64,000 nucleotides of DNA, from assembly GCF_042662125.1 (NCBI RefSeq), contig NZ_JBHSXL010000002.1, positions 1 through 64,000 on the forward strand, in the 5' to 3' direction. Source of the stretch: Halopenitus salinus (GTDB lineage: Archaea; Halobacteriota; Halobacteria; Halobacteriales; Haloferacaceae). Position 1 is the first letter of the stretch. Each line of letters opens with the position of its first letter. A program made the position numbers and the translations under genes. Positions 50,207 through 58,410 of this stretch are shown one piece after another. Under the pieces are notes generated by a model, which made no database searches, had not been told where the DNA came from, and saw only the letters and a list, made by a program, of their open reading frames with translations.

Positions 50207-51307
50207 ATGGACGACCACAAACCCGGAGGGGATTGGGAGTACGCGATACACAGTGGCCTCCCCGACTTCTATAGAGATATCAAATCGGTACCGGTCACGG
50301 TCGAAGCGGTTTCGTTCGAGGAAAAGCGTATCGAGACGGAACACCGGACGTTCGAACGAACCATCATTCGTGTTCGCGGCGAAGGCGTAACTGGATGCGG
50401 AGAAGACGTCACCCGCTCCAGGGAGGCACACAATCGACTTCGCGAGGACGGACTAGCGCTCCCGACCGGTGACTGGACGGTCGGAACGTTTTCGGACGCT
50501 CTCGATGCCGATTCGAATATCTTGACACAGACTGCGTCCAGAGACGCTCCCGAGTATTTGCGTTGGGCGATCGAGAGTGCAGTTCTAGATCTGGCACTCA
50601 AACAGTCGGGGCGATCGCTGGCATCGGTACTGGACCGTACGTACGAGCCGATGGCATTCGTCGTCAGTCTACAGCTCGGGGATTCACCACACATCCGTCC
50701 CGTGAACCGGTTCCTCGACGCGGATTCGAGTATCGAGTTCAAGATCGATGTCCCCGACACGCCGAGCGACGAGTTACTCTCGGCCCTCTCGGATACTGGT
50801 GCGGTTCGAATTCTGGATTTGAAAGCACAGTACGGTTCGGATGTCGGGGCTCCCACTGATCCGGACCTCTACCGGCAGTTGTTCGAGACGTTCCCGGATG
50901 CACTCATCGAAGACCCGGCCGTCACGGATACGACACGACCTGTGCTCGACGAATATGCTGACCGAATCTCCTGGGACGCCCCGATAACGGGTGTCGAAAG
51001 CACCCAGGAACTACCTTGGGTACCAGCTGCTCTCAACATCAAGCCGTGTCGGTCTGGGACGCTCGAATCACTCTGTCGTATTCTCGAATATGGCTTGCAA
51101 CACGATGTCGAACTCTATGGAGGTGGAATGTTCGAACTCGACGCTGGCCGAGCGCACTCACAGGCGCTCGCCTCGCTGTTCTATCCAAACAGTCCAAACG
51201 ACCTTGCACCACCTGCGTATCACACCTACCGAGACGACAAATCCTATCCCTCGAGTCCGCTGGAGCCACCGGCCAAACCGGCCGGAATCGGGTGGGATAT
51301 CAGATAA
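50207..51307 (+). CDS. enolase-superfamily protein (mandelate racemase / muconate-lactonising group)
   Basis: A 366-aa protein with the enolase-superfamily barrel. Candidate catalytic residues: Lys in IEFKIDVPD, Asp in ILDLKAQYG (first metal ligand), Glu in LIEDPAV (second), Asp in ISWDAPI (third), and Lys in ALNIKPCRSG on the opposite face. The N-terminal lid domain is present (VEAVSFEEKRIETE ...). Substrate unknown; o-succinylbenzoate synthase-like, dipeptide epimerase-like and muconate-type reactions are all possible. The ATG at 50207 follows the divergent CGCGG gene by 105 bases. Confidence 0.8.
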   Translation: MDDHKPGGDWEYAIHSGLPDFYRDIKSVPVTVEAVSFEEKRIETEHRTFERTIIRVRGEGVTGCGEDVTRSREAHNRLREDGLALPTGDWTVGTFSDALDADSNILTQTASRDAPEYLRWAIESAVLDLALKQSGRSLASVLDRTYEPMAFVVSLQLGDSPHIRPVNRFLDADSSIEFKIDVPDTPSDELLSALSDTGAVRILDLKAQYGSDVGAPTDPDLYRQLFETFPDALIEDPAVTDTTRPVLDEYADRISWDAPITGVESTQELPWVPAALNIKPCRSGTLESLCRILEYGLQHDVELYGGGMFELDAGRAHSQALASLFYPNSPNDLAPPAYHTYRDDKSYPSSPLEPPAKPAGIGWDIR

Positions 51308-51437
51308 CCACAACACTCCGTTCCAAGGGAACTATATTGGAACAGAAGCATTCTTAGTCGCTACAGGCCGCACTCCGCGCTAATCGCGTTCGGACGCTGA
51401 TTCCTCATCGTTTGTTCGATCACGACGATCACGCACA

Positions 51438-51663
51438 CAACGTACGGTTGGACAGCGAGCTCTACGGGCTGCGCTGAATGGACGGAGTGCCTTCTCGACC
51501 ATCAAACGTCGATACGGGTCCGCTGTCACGCTACGCGCTTGGTACCGCGAATATTCGTGAACTAGTGCTCACTGCCGCGGTCTACAACCTCGAACGATCC
51601 ATTAAACAGAGACTGCTATACCGGATTCAACAAGGCACAGGAGTCGAAATACTGCGGATTTGA
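51438..51663 (+). pseudogene. IS5-type transposase remnant (C-terminal part, frameshifted)
   Basis: Translation gives NGRSAFSTIKRRYG, then SAVTLRAWYRE, a typical C-terminal block of IS5-like haloarchaeal transposases. A frameshift near 51555 moves the continuation (RELVLTAAVYNLERSIKQ) to the next frame. No complete gene or inverted ends are seen. It is a decayed insertion sequence between the enolase-like gene and the ferredoxin. Confidence 0.7.
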
Positions 51664-51671
51664 TTGTCTCA

Positions 51672-51917
51672 TCAGGGTACTAGTTGGTTGCCCTCCTCAT
51701 CATAGACGGTAATTGCATCAACGGGGCACACGCGACCAGCCATCTCGGCATCAAATTCTGCTCCGTCTGGAACATCTCGAATGTATAATCCTGGTTCCCT
51801 CTCGTCACTTCCAACAAGTGTGGCTTTGCCAGCATCACGATCTTCGATGAATTTCTCCCATTCATGGACGCAGTTGAATATCCCGGTGCACGTGTCTCGA
51901 TCAAATTCAACATACAT
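51672..51917 (-). CDS. single-cluster ferredoxin
   Basis: An 81-aa ferredoxin with Cys at about residues 10, 16 and 64 (DTCTGIFNC ... RVCPVDAI). The spacing C-x5-C-x-CP, with one ligand position taken by a non-Cys residue, fits the small archaeal Fer4_13-like group with a [3Fe-4S] or [4Fe-4S] cluster. It may carry electrons for the 2-oxoacid:ferredoxin oxidoreductase encoded 3 kb away on the same strand, although haloarchaea usually use a plant-type ferredoxin for that enzyme. Confidence 0.85.
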   Translation of the reverse strand: MYVEFDRDTCTGIFNCVHEWEKFIEDRDAGKATLVGSDEREPGLYIRDVPDGAEFDAEMAGRVCPVDAITVYDEEGNQLVP

Positions 51918-52082
51918 GATTATTCACGCCTCGTGTCAAATTGTAACCAGTGGATTTCATTAGTAAGTTCAAAGGGCGCTCCGTTAGGTGAATATCTCGT
52001 ACACCGAGGGTCGTTACCTCGGGTATTCATCTCGCGGGATCACCAAGCCGTGATAGAAGTGTCATTCACAACTCATCGCTCT

Positions 52083-52319
52083 TCACCTTTCAGTAACCGT
52101 CACTCGCCACTCGTCGTCTGTTGCTTGAGATGTTTCATGAGTGTATCCATGTTCTTCAAGGACGGGATAGAGTGGTTCCGGTTCGTGGTCGGCGATTAGT
52201 ACAAGCATTTCATCATCGGGAAGAACGTCAAGCGCTGTCAGTATCTCATCGAAGGGATTTCCAGTAGTTTCACGGCAATCAAATTCGTGGATTCTGTCGT
52301 CATCGGTGTCGGCCCCCAT
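52083..52319 (-). CDS. DUF2249 single-domain protein
   Basis: A 78-aa protein with one DUF2249 domain: DCRETTGNPFDEILTALDVLPDDEMLVLIADHEPEPLYPVLEEHG. The His-x-Pro-x-Pro-Leu block (HEPEPLYP) is typical. DUF2249 is a TusA-like fold often fused or linked to hemerythrin, nitric-oxide or redox genes. The ATG at 52319 is chosen over an upstream one that adds 11 residues. A four-repeat relative is at 58411-59538. Confidence 0.85.
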   Translation of the reverse strand: MGADTDDDRIHEFDCRETTGNPFDEILTALDVLPDDEMLVLIADHEPEPLYPVLEEHGYTHETSQATDDEWRVTVTER

Positions 52320-52488
52320 ATTCTCTGATTCGTGTTGTAGTGGGATAATCATTCTGCCGATGATGCTCGCGTTGTCCGAATATCACCAATCAGAGATCCA
52401 TACAAATGTGTTCGCGGGATTGCGTATATGAGAAGAGTGCCAGCAGGGCACCTCCAATTCTGACGGCCGCTCCCATTCGAGTGGATAA

Positions 52489-54279
52489 TCAGTCCTGATA
52501 AAAGTATTCGCCGCTCGATTTTTGTTGTCGGTCGAGTTGACTGCCCGGCTTATTCACTCGAGGCCTGCCGGTTCGTCCGTCCCGGCGAAACGTGATTTCG
52601 AGGGCAGATAGAAACGCGTTCATGCCGTCCCGCATTGATTGCGGAGATTCTGCATAGCCACTCTGGCTCGGATCACCCTCGAAAACGATCAACCGATCGG
52701 CAACTCGATCGATGACGAAGAGGTCGTGATCCACGACGAGCACGGGTCGATTCGTTCGTTTGCTGAATTGGTGAATCCGATCAGCGAGTACCACTCGACG
52801 GTCCACATCGAGGAACGCTGAGGGTTCGTCCAAGAGATAGAGATCTGCATCACGAGCGAGACATAGTGCAATCCCGACACGCTGTAACTCCCCGCCCGAA
52901 AGCGAGTCAAGTGAGCGAGTATACAACGATTCGAGGTCGAATGGATTCTGAATTCGTGTTTTGAATGATTGGGCGTGAATATCGGTGACTGATGCAAAGC
53001 GTTCACGGACTGCAACGTCGCTATCCGGCGTGATATACTGAGGTTTGTACGATACGAGGACATCTTCCGGAACCCGGCCACTATCGGGAGTTACACTCCC
53101 AGCGAGCATTTTCACGAACGTCGTTTTACCCAGCGCGTTCTCTCCGACGATACCCACCGATTCCCCGGCGTGAATCTGACCTGGTTCGACGACGAGCGAA
53201 AAGTCCGCGAACGATTTCTCAAGCTGCGGATATACAAGGGCCGGTTCGTTGTTTCCGCTGTCGCGAGAGCCAGCCGACGGGAAGTCGATTGAGTGACGCC
53301 GAATTTGGACGTTTTCTTCCGATAATTTTCCCTCCAAAAACTGGTTGATGCCCGTCCGTACTGCCGACCGCTGGGCAACGACGCCGAATCCCCCCGGTTC
53401 ACCGTACAAGACGTGGATTGCGTCAGAGAGTAGGTCGAGCGTCGCAAGGTCGTGTTCTACGACAACAGCCGCGGCATCGGTTTCCTGCACGTGACTGCGG
53501 ATCGTCCGTGCTACTGACAACCGCTGTTTGATGTCCAGAAACGACGATGGTTCGTCGAACAGATAGAGATCTGCCGCCCTCGAGAGAGTCACCCCGATAG
53601 CAACCCGCTGTCGTTCACCTCCGGACAGATCAGACAGTGACCGATCGAGGATCGAGCGGAGACCGAGTGCATTGACGAATCGATCCGGATCGTCAGAACG
53701 GGAAGCGAGCAGTTCGCGTACCGTTTCAGCGTCGGTCTCGTGGAGGGAGTCGACCCGTTGGTCCTTGTAGGCGGTGTCGACCGATTCGTCTCGGAGTCGT
53801 TCGAGATGAGTCTGCAGGGTCGTCCCCCGAAACGATTCGATCGCCCGGTTCCAGTCTGGCCCTTCACCGCCCCCGCCAAAATTTGGTACTTGGCTACCAG
53901 ACAAAATGTCCAACGCAGTACTTTTCCCGATGCCATTGCGGCCGAGAAGGCCGATTACAGAACCATCGTCCGGGATGGGGAGATTGTACAACCGGAATCC
54001 GTTCTCACCATACTGGTGGACGAGTTGTCCGGTTTCCGCCGGAAGTGGAATAATTTGGATCGCGTCGTTGGGGATCTTCTTTTCGATGAGTTTGTGCTCG
54101 GCCAGGACGTTAGCGTCGTCGATGTGGAGTTCACCATGCTCAGTGACGTGGAACCCCTCGTGTCCGGACCGATTCAGCGGATCATATTTGACCGCGATAT
54201 TTCGTACTTCGTCGGTGACCTCATCCTGATCGATGATTGCGACGTATTCTTGCTTCCGTCCGCTTTGAGGCTCTGTCAT
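52489..54279 (-). CDS. ABCE1/RLI-like twin ATPase lacking the iron-sulfur cysteines
   Basis: ABCE1 (RLI) splits ribosomes for recycling and carries two N-terminal [4Fe-4S] clusters. This 596-aa protein has both ATPase halves: Walker A GRNGIGKS (113-120) and GENALGKT (379-386), LSGGE signatures (218-222 and 460-464), Walker B DEPSSFLD and DEPSAFLD. The N-terminal region aligns with the ABCE1 cluster domain (AIIDQDEV; VKYDP; KKIPNDAIQIIPLP) but every cluster Cys is replaced; the only Cys in the protein is residue 473. It lies 98 bases after korB on the same strand. It is a paralogue, not a damaged gene. Confidence 0.88.
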   Translation of the reverse strand: MTEPQSGRKQEYVAIIDQDEVTDEVRNIAVKYDPLNRSGHEGFHVTEHGELHIDDANVLAEHKLIEKKIPNDAIQIIPLPAETGQLVHQYGENGFRLYNLPIPDDGSVIGLLGRNGIGKSTALDILSGSQVPNFGGGGEGPDWNRAIESFRGTTLQTHLERLRDESVDTAYKDQRVDSLHETDAETVRELLASRSDDPDRFVNALGLRSILDRSLSDLSGGERQRVAIGVTLSRAADLYLFDEPSSFLDIKQRLSVARTIRSHVQETDAAAVVVEHDLATLDLLSDAIHVLYGEPGGFGVVAQRSAVRTGINQFLEGKLSEENVQIRRHSIDFPSAGSRDSGNNEPALVYPQLEKSFADFSLVVEPGQIHAGESVGIVGENALGKTTFVKMLAGSVTPDSGRVPEDVLVSYKPQYITPDSDVAVRERFASVTDIHAQSFKTRIQNPFDLESLYTRSLDSLSGGELQRVGIALCLARDADLYLLDEPSAFLDVDRRVVLADRIHQFSKRTNRPVLVVDHDLFVIDRVADRLIVFEGDPSQSGYAESPQSMRDGMNAFLSALEITFRRDGRTGRPRVNKPGSQLDRQQKSSGEYFYQD

Positions 54280-54377
54280 GGATTACTTAAACCATCAGTC
54301 CGAGTATTCATAGGTGACTGTTGTGGGAGAATATCCCAGTAAATCGAGCCGTATGTGGTGAATTTGGGGTTGCTCGA

Positions 54378-55313
54378 TCACCGATGCCGATTGAGCAGGT
54401 CAGACGACGGCTTCCACTCGGCGTCTTCGTCAAAGTACTGTTCGACAATCGGTTTGTCGGGCATCTGGCCTGTTTGGCGCTTCTCTTCGCTGTAGGACGG
54501 TCGCCCCTCTTCCACGAAGAACCGGCCAGTCAGAATTTCTCCCTCGTGGAGGCGCGTATCGGTTTTCCGCATCATTTGCGCCGCTTCGTCACGGTCGTGG
54601 ACGTCGAACTCGAAATCTTCGGAGTCCTGAACGTCGATGTAGGGCACGTATTGCTTGGCGTCCTTGTTCCATGTCGGACACTGAGTGAGAAAATCGACGT
54701 GGGCGAATCCGTCGTGGTCCATCGCTTCGACGAGTATTTCCGTCGCCTGCCGGGGATTAACCGCTGCAGTCCGTGCAATATATGTTGCACCCGCATTAAG
54801 GCCCCACTCCAGTGGCCGGATCGGGTTCTTCGCCGAACCGGATGGTTGCGTCTTGGATTTGTGTCCCTTCGGACTTGTCGGCGACGTCTGTCCTTTGGTC
54901 AACCCGAAAATCTCGTTGTTGAACACGATATAGGTCATATCGTGGTTCTCACGGGCTGTGTGAGTGAAGTGGTTACCCCCAATGCCGTATCCGTCGCCAT
55001 CGCCACCTGCGGCAACGACCTCCAGATCGGGATTCGCGAGCGTTGCCGCCCGCGCGACCGGGAGCGACCGACCGTGGATCGAGTGGAACCCGTAACTCTC
55101 GAAATACGACGAGAGTTTGCCCGAGCATCCGATTCCCGTGACGAGCAACACTTCGTCGGGGTTCTTGCCACGTTCCACCATCGCTTGCTTTAATGTCTTC
55201 AGGACGGCGAAGTCCCCACAGCCGGGACACCACGTCGCCCGTGGTTCGACGCCGGGGGTGAACGCGTCTGTATCTACCTCTTGATCTGCATCGATTGCGT
55301 TGAATGCACTCAT
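54378..55313 (-). CDS. korB: 2-oxoacid:ferredoxin oxidoreductase, beta subunit
   Basis: Oxidatively decarboxylates pyruvate or 2-oxoglutarate to acyl-CoA with ferredoxin as acceptor. The 311-aa beta subunit binds thiamine diphosphate (GDGDGYGIGGNHF, 104-116, with the NN of VFNNEIFGLTKGQTSPTS) and one cluster (CPGCG at 29-33, Cys63 and a distal Cys). It starts five bases after the alpha subunit gene, on the same strand, so the subunits are co-translated. Whether pyruvate or 2-oxoglutarate is the substrate cannot be told from sequence alone. Confidence 0.93.
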   Translation of the reverse strand: MSAFNAIDADQEVDTDAFTPGVEPRATWCPGCGDFAVLKTLKQAMVERGKNPDEVLLVTGIGCSGKLSSYFESYGFHSIHGRSLPVARAATLANPDLEVVAAGGDGDGYGIGGNHFTHTARENHDMTYIVFNNEIFGLTKGQTSPTSPKGHKSKTQPSGSAKNPIRPLEWGLNAGATYIARTAAVNPRQATEILVEAMDHDGFAHVDFLTQCPTWNKDAKQYVPYIDVQDSEDFEFDVHDRDEAAQMMRKTDTRLHEGEILTGRFFVEEGRPSYSEEKRQTGQMPDKPIVEQYFDEDAEWKPSSDLLNRHR

Positions 55314-55318
55314 TGTGG

Positions 55319-57238
55319 TTACCTCGAGTTGGTTGCTTTCGTTGGTTCGAGACGCGTCGTCGGTGGCGCCACATTCGGATCGTCGGTAATGACGGCACGA
55401 ACACCATCGACAACCTCGGCGGGTTCGAAGGGATTACCGTCGTACTTGAGCAGACTGGATAACCGATCGCCGTACGCCCCCAGTTCGCGCTGTACCAATC
55501 CCCGGAATTGACCGCCGGAGTTCATTTCGACCACGACAGCTTCCTCGACGCTCTCGAGGAAGTCAGCGACCTCAGACTCCGGGAACGGCATCATTTCGCT
55601 TACGCCTAGTGCCGAAACGAAGTTATCAGTCTCGTTGAGTCGGTCGACCGCTTCGAAGACAGTACTCTGTTGACTTCCCCACACCAGGATTCCGTAGCGG
55701 GCATCTTCAGCCCCGTATCGGGTCTGGTGAGTTCCCGTCTCGTCAAGTGTCTCGCGAATTGTTTCCTGTTTTGCCCTCCGTCGGTCGACCTGTCGACGGC
55801 GATTTTCGGGATCTTCGCTGATGTGGCCCGCAGGGTTGTGCTCGTTTCCGGTCGTCAGGAATCGGCCACCTTTCTGGCCGGGAAGTGTTCGCGGTACGAC
55901 GCCATCGTCAGCGTCGTACTGGAAGCGGAGATACGATCCGGACGCGTGGTGTGCGGCGTCTTCGATTTCTTCCTCCGTGAGAACTGTGCCTGGATCCGGG
56001 TCGGGAGCTGATTCCGTGAAGACGCTGTCCGGGACTGTCCGATACTCCCCCGAGAGCTTCTGGTCGATGACGACGATCGCAGGGAGCTGGTACTCGTAGG
56101 CCAGTTCAAACGCTCGACGCGTCTGTTCGTAACACTCCTCGATTGTTCCCGGTGCGAAGACGATTCGGTTGGAATCGCCCTGGCTGGAGTACAGAACGTG
56201 GTCGAGGTCGCCCTGTTCTGGCTTGGTCGGCATTCCGGTCGATGGGCCGCCCCGCATGGCCTCGACGAAGACGACCGGTGTCTCAGTCATTTCGGCCGTT
56301 CCGAGTAACTCGGACATGAGTGCGAACCCACCCCCTGAGGAGCCGGACATCGCCTTTACACCTGCGTGGGACGCACCGATCGCCATCCCGGCAGCGGCAA
56401 TCTCGTCTTCGACCTGTTCGGAAACACCACCGTACTCGGGGAGATGCTGGGACAGAATCGTGAACACTTCCGTCCACGGCGTCATGGGATAGCCAGAGAT
56501 GAATCGGCAGCCGGCATCGAGCGCACCGTACGCGACGCCGTGCGATCCGGAGAGGAGGACCGGAACCTCCTCGTGCGTTCCCTCCGGAAGGACGACGTCG
56601 TGGTCGATTTCGTGTTCATCCCGCACTTGATCGTACGCTGCTTGAAGGATCGTCAGATTCGCCTCGAGTGCATCGCCGCCCATCGAATCTGACATCAACG
56701 CTTCGATGGGATCGAGATCCAGCGATATGAGCGCCGCCGTTGCACCGACGCCCGCCGTGTTGCGCATCACCTCACGACCGTGTTCTGTCGCGATGTCCCG
56801 AAGGTCGAGCGGATAGACGTGCCAATCGTGTTCTGCAGCGAGAGCTTCGAGTGACGTCTCAAGCACGCTATCGACGTCGTCGATGTCGATCAGCCCTTCG
56901 TCGTAGACGATGATGCCCCCATCACGGAGGTCATCGAGGTTTTCTACGAGGGGCTTGACTTCCTCGTTTCCGTAGTAGGCCTCCTCGTCCGGGCTCCGTG
57001 CAAACGAGTCGCCCAGCGCCAGGAGAAAGTTGTATCCGTCTCCTCTGGATCGTACTGGCGTCGCCTTCGATCGAATCTCAGCGTACGTGTGGCCACCACG
57101 TATCCGTGATGGATAGTGACGATGGGTGAATACGTGGAGGCCCGACCGCATCAGTACTTTCGCGAAGTTCTGACTCGTCGAGTCGATGCCGTCCCCGGAC
57201 CCTCCTGCGAGTCGCCAAATGAGTTCGTTTTCTGTCAT
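55319..57238 (-). CDS. korA: 2-oxoacid:ferredoxin oxidoreductase, alpha subunit (gamma-alpha fusion)
   Basis: A 639-aa fused subunit: gamma domain at the N-terminus (GGSGDGIDSTSQNFAKVLMR, about residues 12-190), then the alpha domain with SGYPMTPWTEV (the YPITP motif that binds the diphosphate side) and GSSGGGFALMSELLG, and a C-terminal domain. With korB it forms the usual haloarchaeal alpha2beta2 enzyme. The pair is followed by the ABCE1-like gene. It is likely an additional copy beside the chromosomal enzyme. Confidence 0.93.
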   Translation of the reverse strand: MTENELIWRLAGGSGDGIDSTSQNFAKVLMRSGLHVFTHRHYPSRIRGGHTYAEIRSKATPVRSRGDGYNFLLALGDSFARSPDEEAYYGNEEVKPLVENLDDLRDGGIIVYDEGLIDIDDVDSVLETSLEALAAEHDWHVYPLDLRDIATEHGREVMRNTAGVGATAALISLDLDPIEALMSDSMGGDALEANLTILQAAYDQVRDEHEIDHDVVLPEGTHEEVPVLLSGSHGVAYGALDAGCRFISGYPMTPWTEVFTILSQHLPEYGGVSEQVEDEIAAAGMAIGASHAGVKAMSGSSGGGFALMSELLGTAEMTETPVVFVEAMRGGPSTGMPTKPEQGDLDHVLYSSQGDSNRIVFAPGTIEECYEQTRRAFELAYEYQLPAIVVIDQKLSGEYRTVPDSVFTESAPDPDPGTVLTEEEIEDAAHHASGSYLRFQYDADDGVVPRTLPGQKGGRFLTTGNEHNPAGHISEDPENRRRQVDRRRAKQETIRETLDETGTHQTRYGAEDARYGILVWGSQQSTVFEAVDRLNETDNFVSALGVSEMMPFPESEVADFLESVEEAVVVEMNSGGQFRGLVQRELGAYGDRLSSLLKYDGNPFEPAEVVDGVRAVITDDPNVAPPTTRLEPTKATNSR

Positions 57239-57325
57239 GGTATCTGGTGTCTCATCGTATTCGGGATACGTGGCGGAGTTGTAAGTAGTATCACGGGAAT
57301 ATACTCGCCTCGCTTATACGAGACA

Positions 57326-57616
57326 TCAGAACGAATAGGTCCGGTCTCGTTGGTCGAAATCCCAGACACCTCCCCGGTCATCGTAGAACTTGCGTCCGAC
57401 GAACGACTCGTCTAGATTCCCGAGGATAGTCTGATACACGTCGTCGACGGACCCGTAGCTTCGTTCGTTGGTGGTCTCCAGCACAGTCCCTACCGTTGTG
57501 GGTTCTCCAGTGGGGGGCCTCAGTTCTGCCTCACCGAGTTCGTCGAGGAGGGCATCGTGTGTAATTGGAAAATCGACCTTTTGCTCACACAGCTGTTGGA
57601 TTTCAATTGGTCCCAT
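57326..57616 (-). CDS. DUF5789-family protein, copy 2
   Basis: A 96-aa protein beginning MGPIEIQQLCEQKVDFPITHDA and ending ESFVGRKFYDDRG ... YSF. It is a paralogue of the protein at 44866-45174, sharing the ILGNLDESFVGRKFYDDRG-type block and the aromatic end. The ATG at 57616 is preferred; a longer reading adds 16 residues with no family match. It precedes korA by 87 bases on the same strand and diverges from nuoI. Confidence 0.8.
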   Translation of the reverse strand: MGPIEIQQLCEQKVDFPITHDALLDELGEAELRPPTGEPTTVGTVLETTNERSYGSVDDVYQTILGNLDESFVGRKFYDDRGGVWDFDQRDRTYSF

Positions 57617-57706
57617 ATTCAATTGTCGTCCGCCACTCCGATAAACATTGGCACATGTTGGCACCCCCCAACAATTATGATTGACGCTATCGACTATCTA
57701 TCTGTA

Positions 57707-58171
57707 ATGATCGGGATTCTCAAATCGATGGCGGTGACGATGAAACATGCCTTAGACGGGAAAACGTTCACCGTCGAGTATCCCGAGCAGGCACCTGAAG
57801 TCAGTCCTCGGTTCCGGGGAATTCACAAATTTAGTCAAGAACGATGTATCTGGTGTCGGCAATGTGAAAACGTCTGTCCAAACAATACGATTCAGATTGT
57901 GATGGACGAACAGCGCAACGGTGAACAATATAATCTGCATGTCGGGCAATGCATCTACTGTCGACTTTGCGAAGAGGTATGTCCAACTGATGCGATCATT
58001 CTCACTCAGCAATTTGAATTTACAGGTGATACAAAACACGATTTAGTCTATAACAAGGAGCAGCTGAAAAATGTCCCATGGTATAAAGATTTGCCAGACC
58101 CATTAGCATCGAGAGAACCCGACCGTGGGGCCTGGATTGGCGAAGGTGACGGAGAAATTGATTATCAGTAA
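57707..58171 (+). CDS. nuoI: NuoI-like subunit of the respiratory NADH dehydrogenase-type complex, solitary copy
   Basis: A 154-aa protein with two [4Fe-4S] motifs, CIWCRQCENVCP and CIYCRLCEEVCP, and long family blocks (KHALDGKTFTVEYPEQAPE; VPWYKDLPDPL; GEGDGEIDYQ). It is the NuoI-type ferredoxin subunit that passes electrons inside complex I. The start at 57707 (MIGILKSMAVT) matches the family length; an upstream ATG at 57677 adds ten residues. No other nuo gene is near, so it is a spare subunit. Next to korAB it might also take electrons from that enzyme (inference). Confidence 0.9.
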   Translation: MIGILKSMAVTMKHALDGKTFTVEYPEQAPEVSPRFRGIHKFSQERCIWCRQCENVCPNNTIQIVMDEQRNGEQYNLHVGQCIYCRLCEEVCPTDAIILTQQFEFTGDTKHDLVYNKEQLKNVPWYKDLPDPLASREPDRGAWIGEGDGEIDYQ

Positions 58172-58410
58172 TGGCTTCAGTGAATTCATAGGAGCGATGA
58201 GTTTAACTCGTATGGAGTCAGGACACGATACAAAATCAGTAGCCGGACTCCTTCAACGTAGAGTCCTCGGCGGAAGCTCATCTCGTTGTAGCCATTGCCG
58301 GTAGCGAGGTTGGGCTAACTGTCCGTATGCCGCAGGCGATCTACGGACCGATCTTCGTACCCCCCAACGCAGGCTAATACCGCCTGCAACCCAGCCATCG
58401 GTGACGCCGT

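Noticed and set aside
58198..58308. Short plus-strand frame between nuoI and the DUF2249 protein
   Set aside because: About 36 codons, Ser/Arg-rich, no start signal; treated as non-coding.
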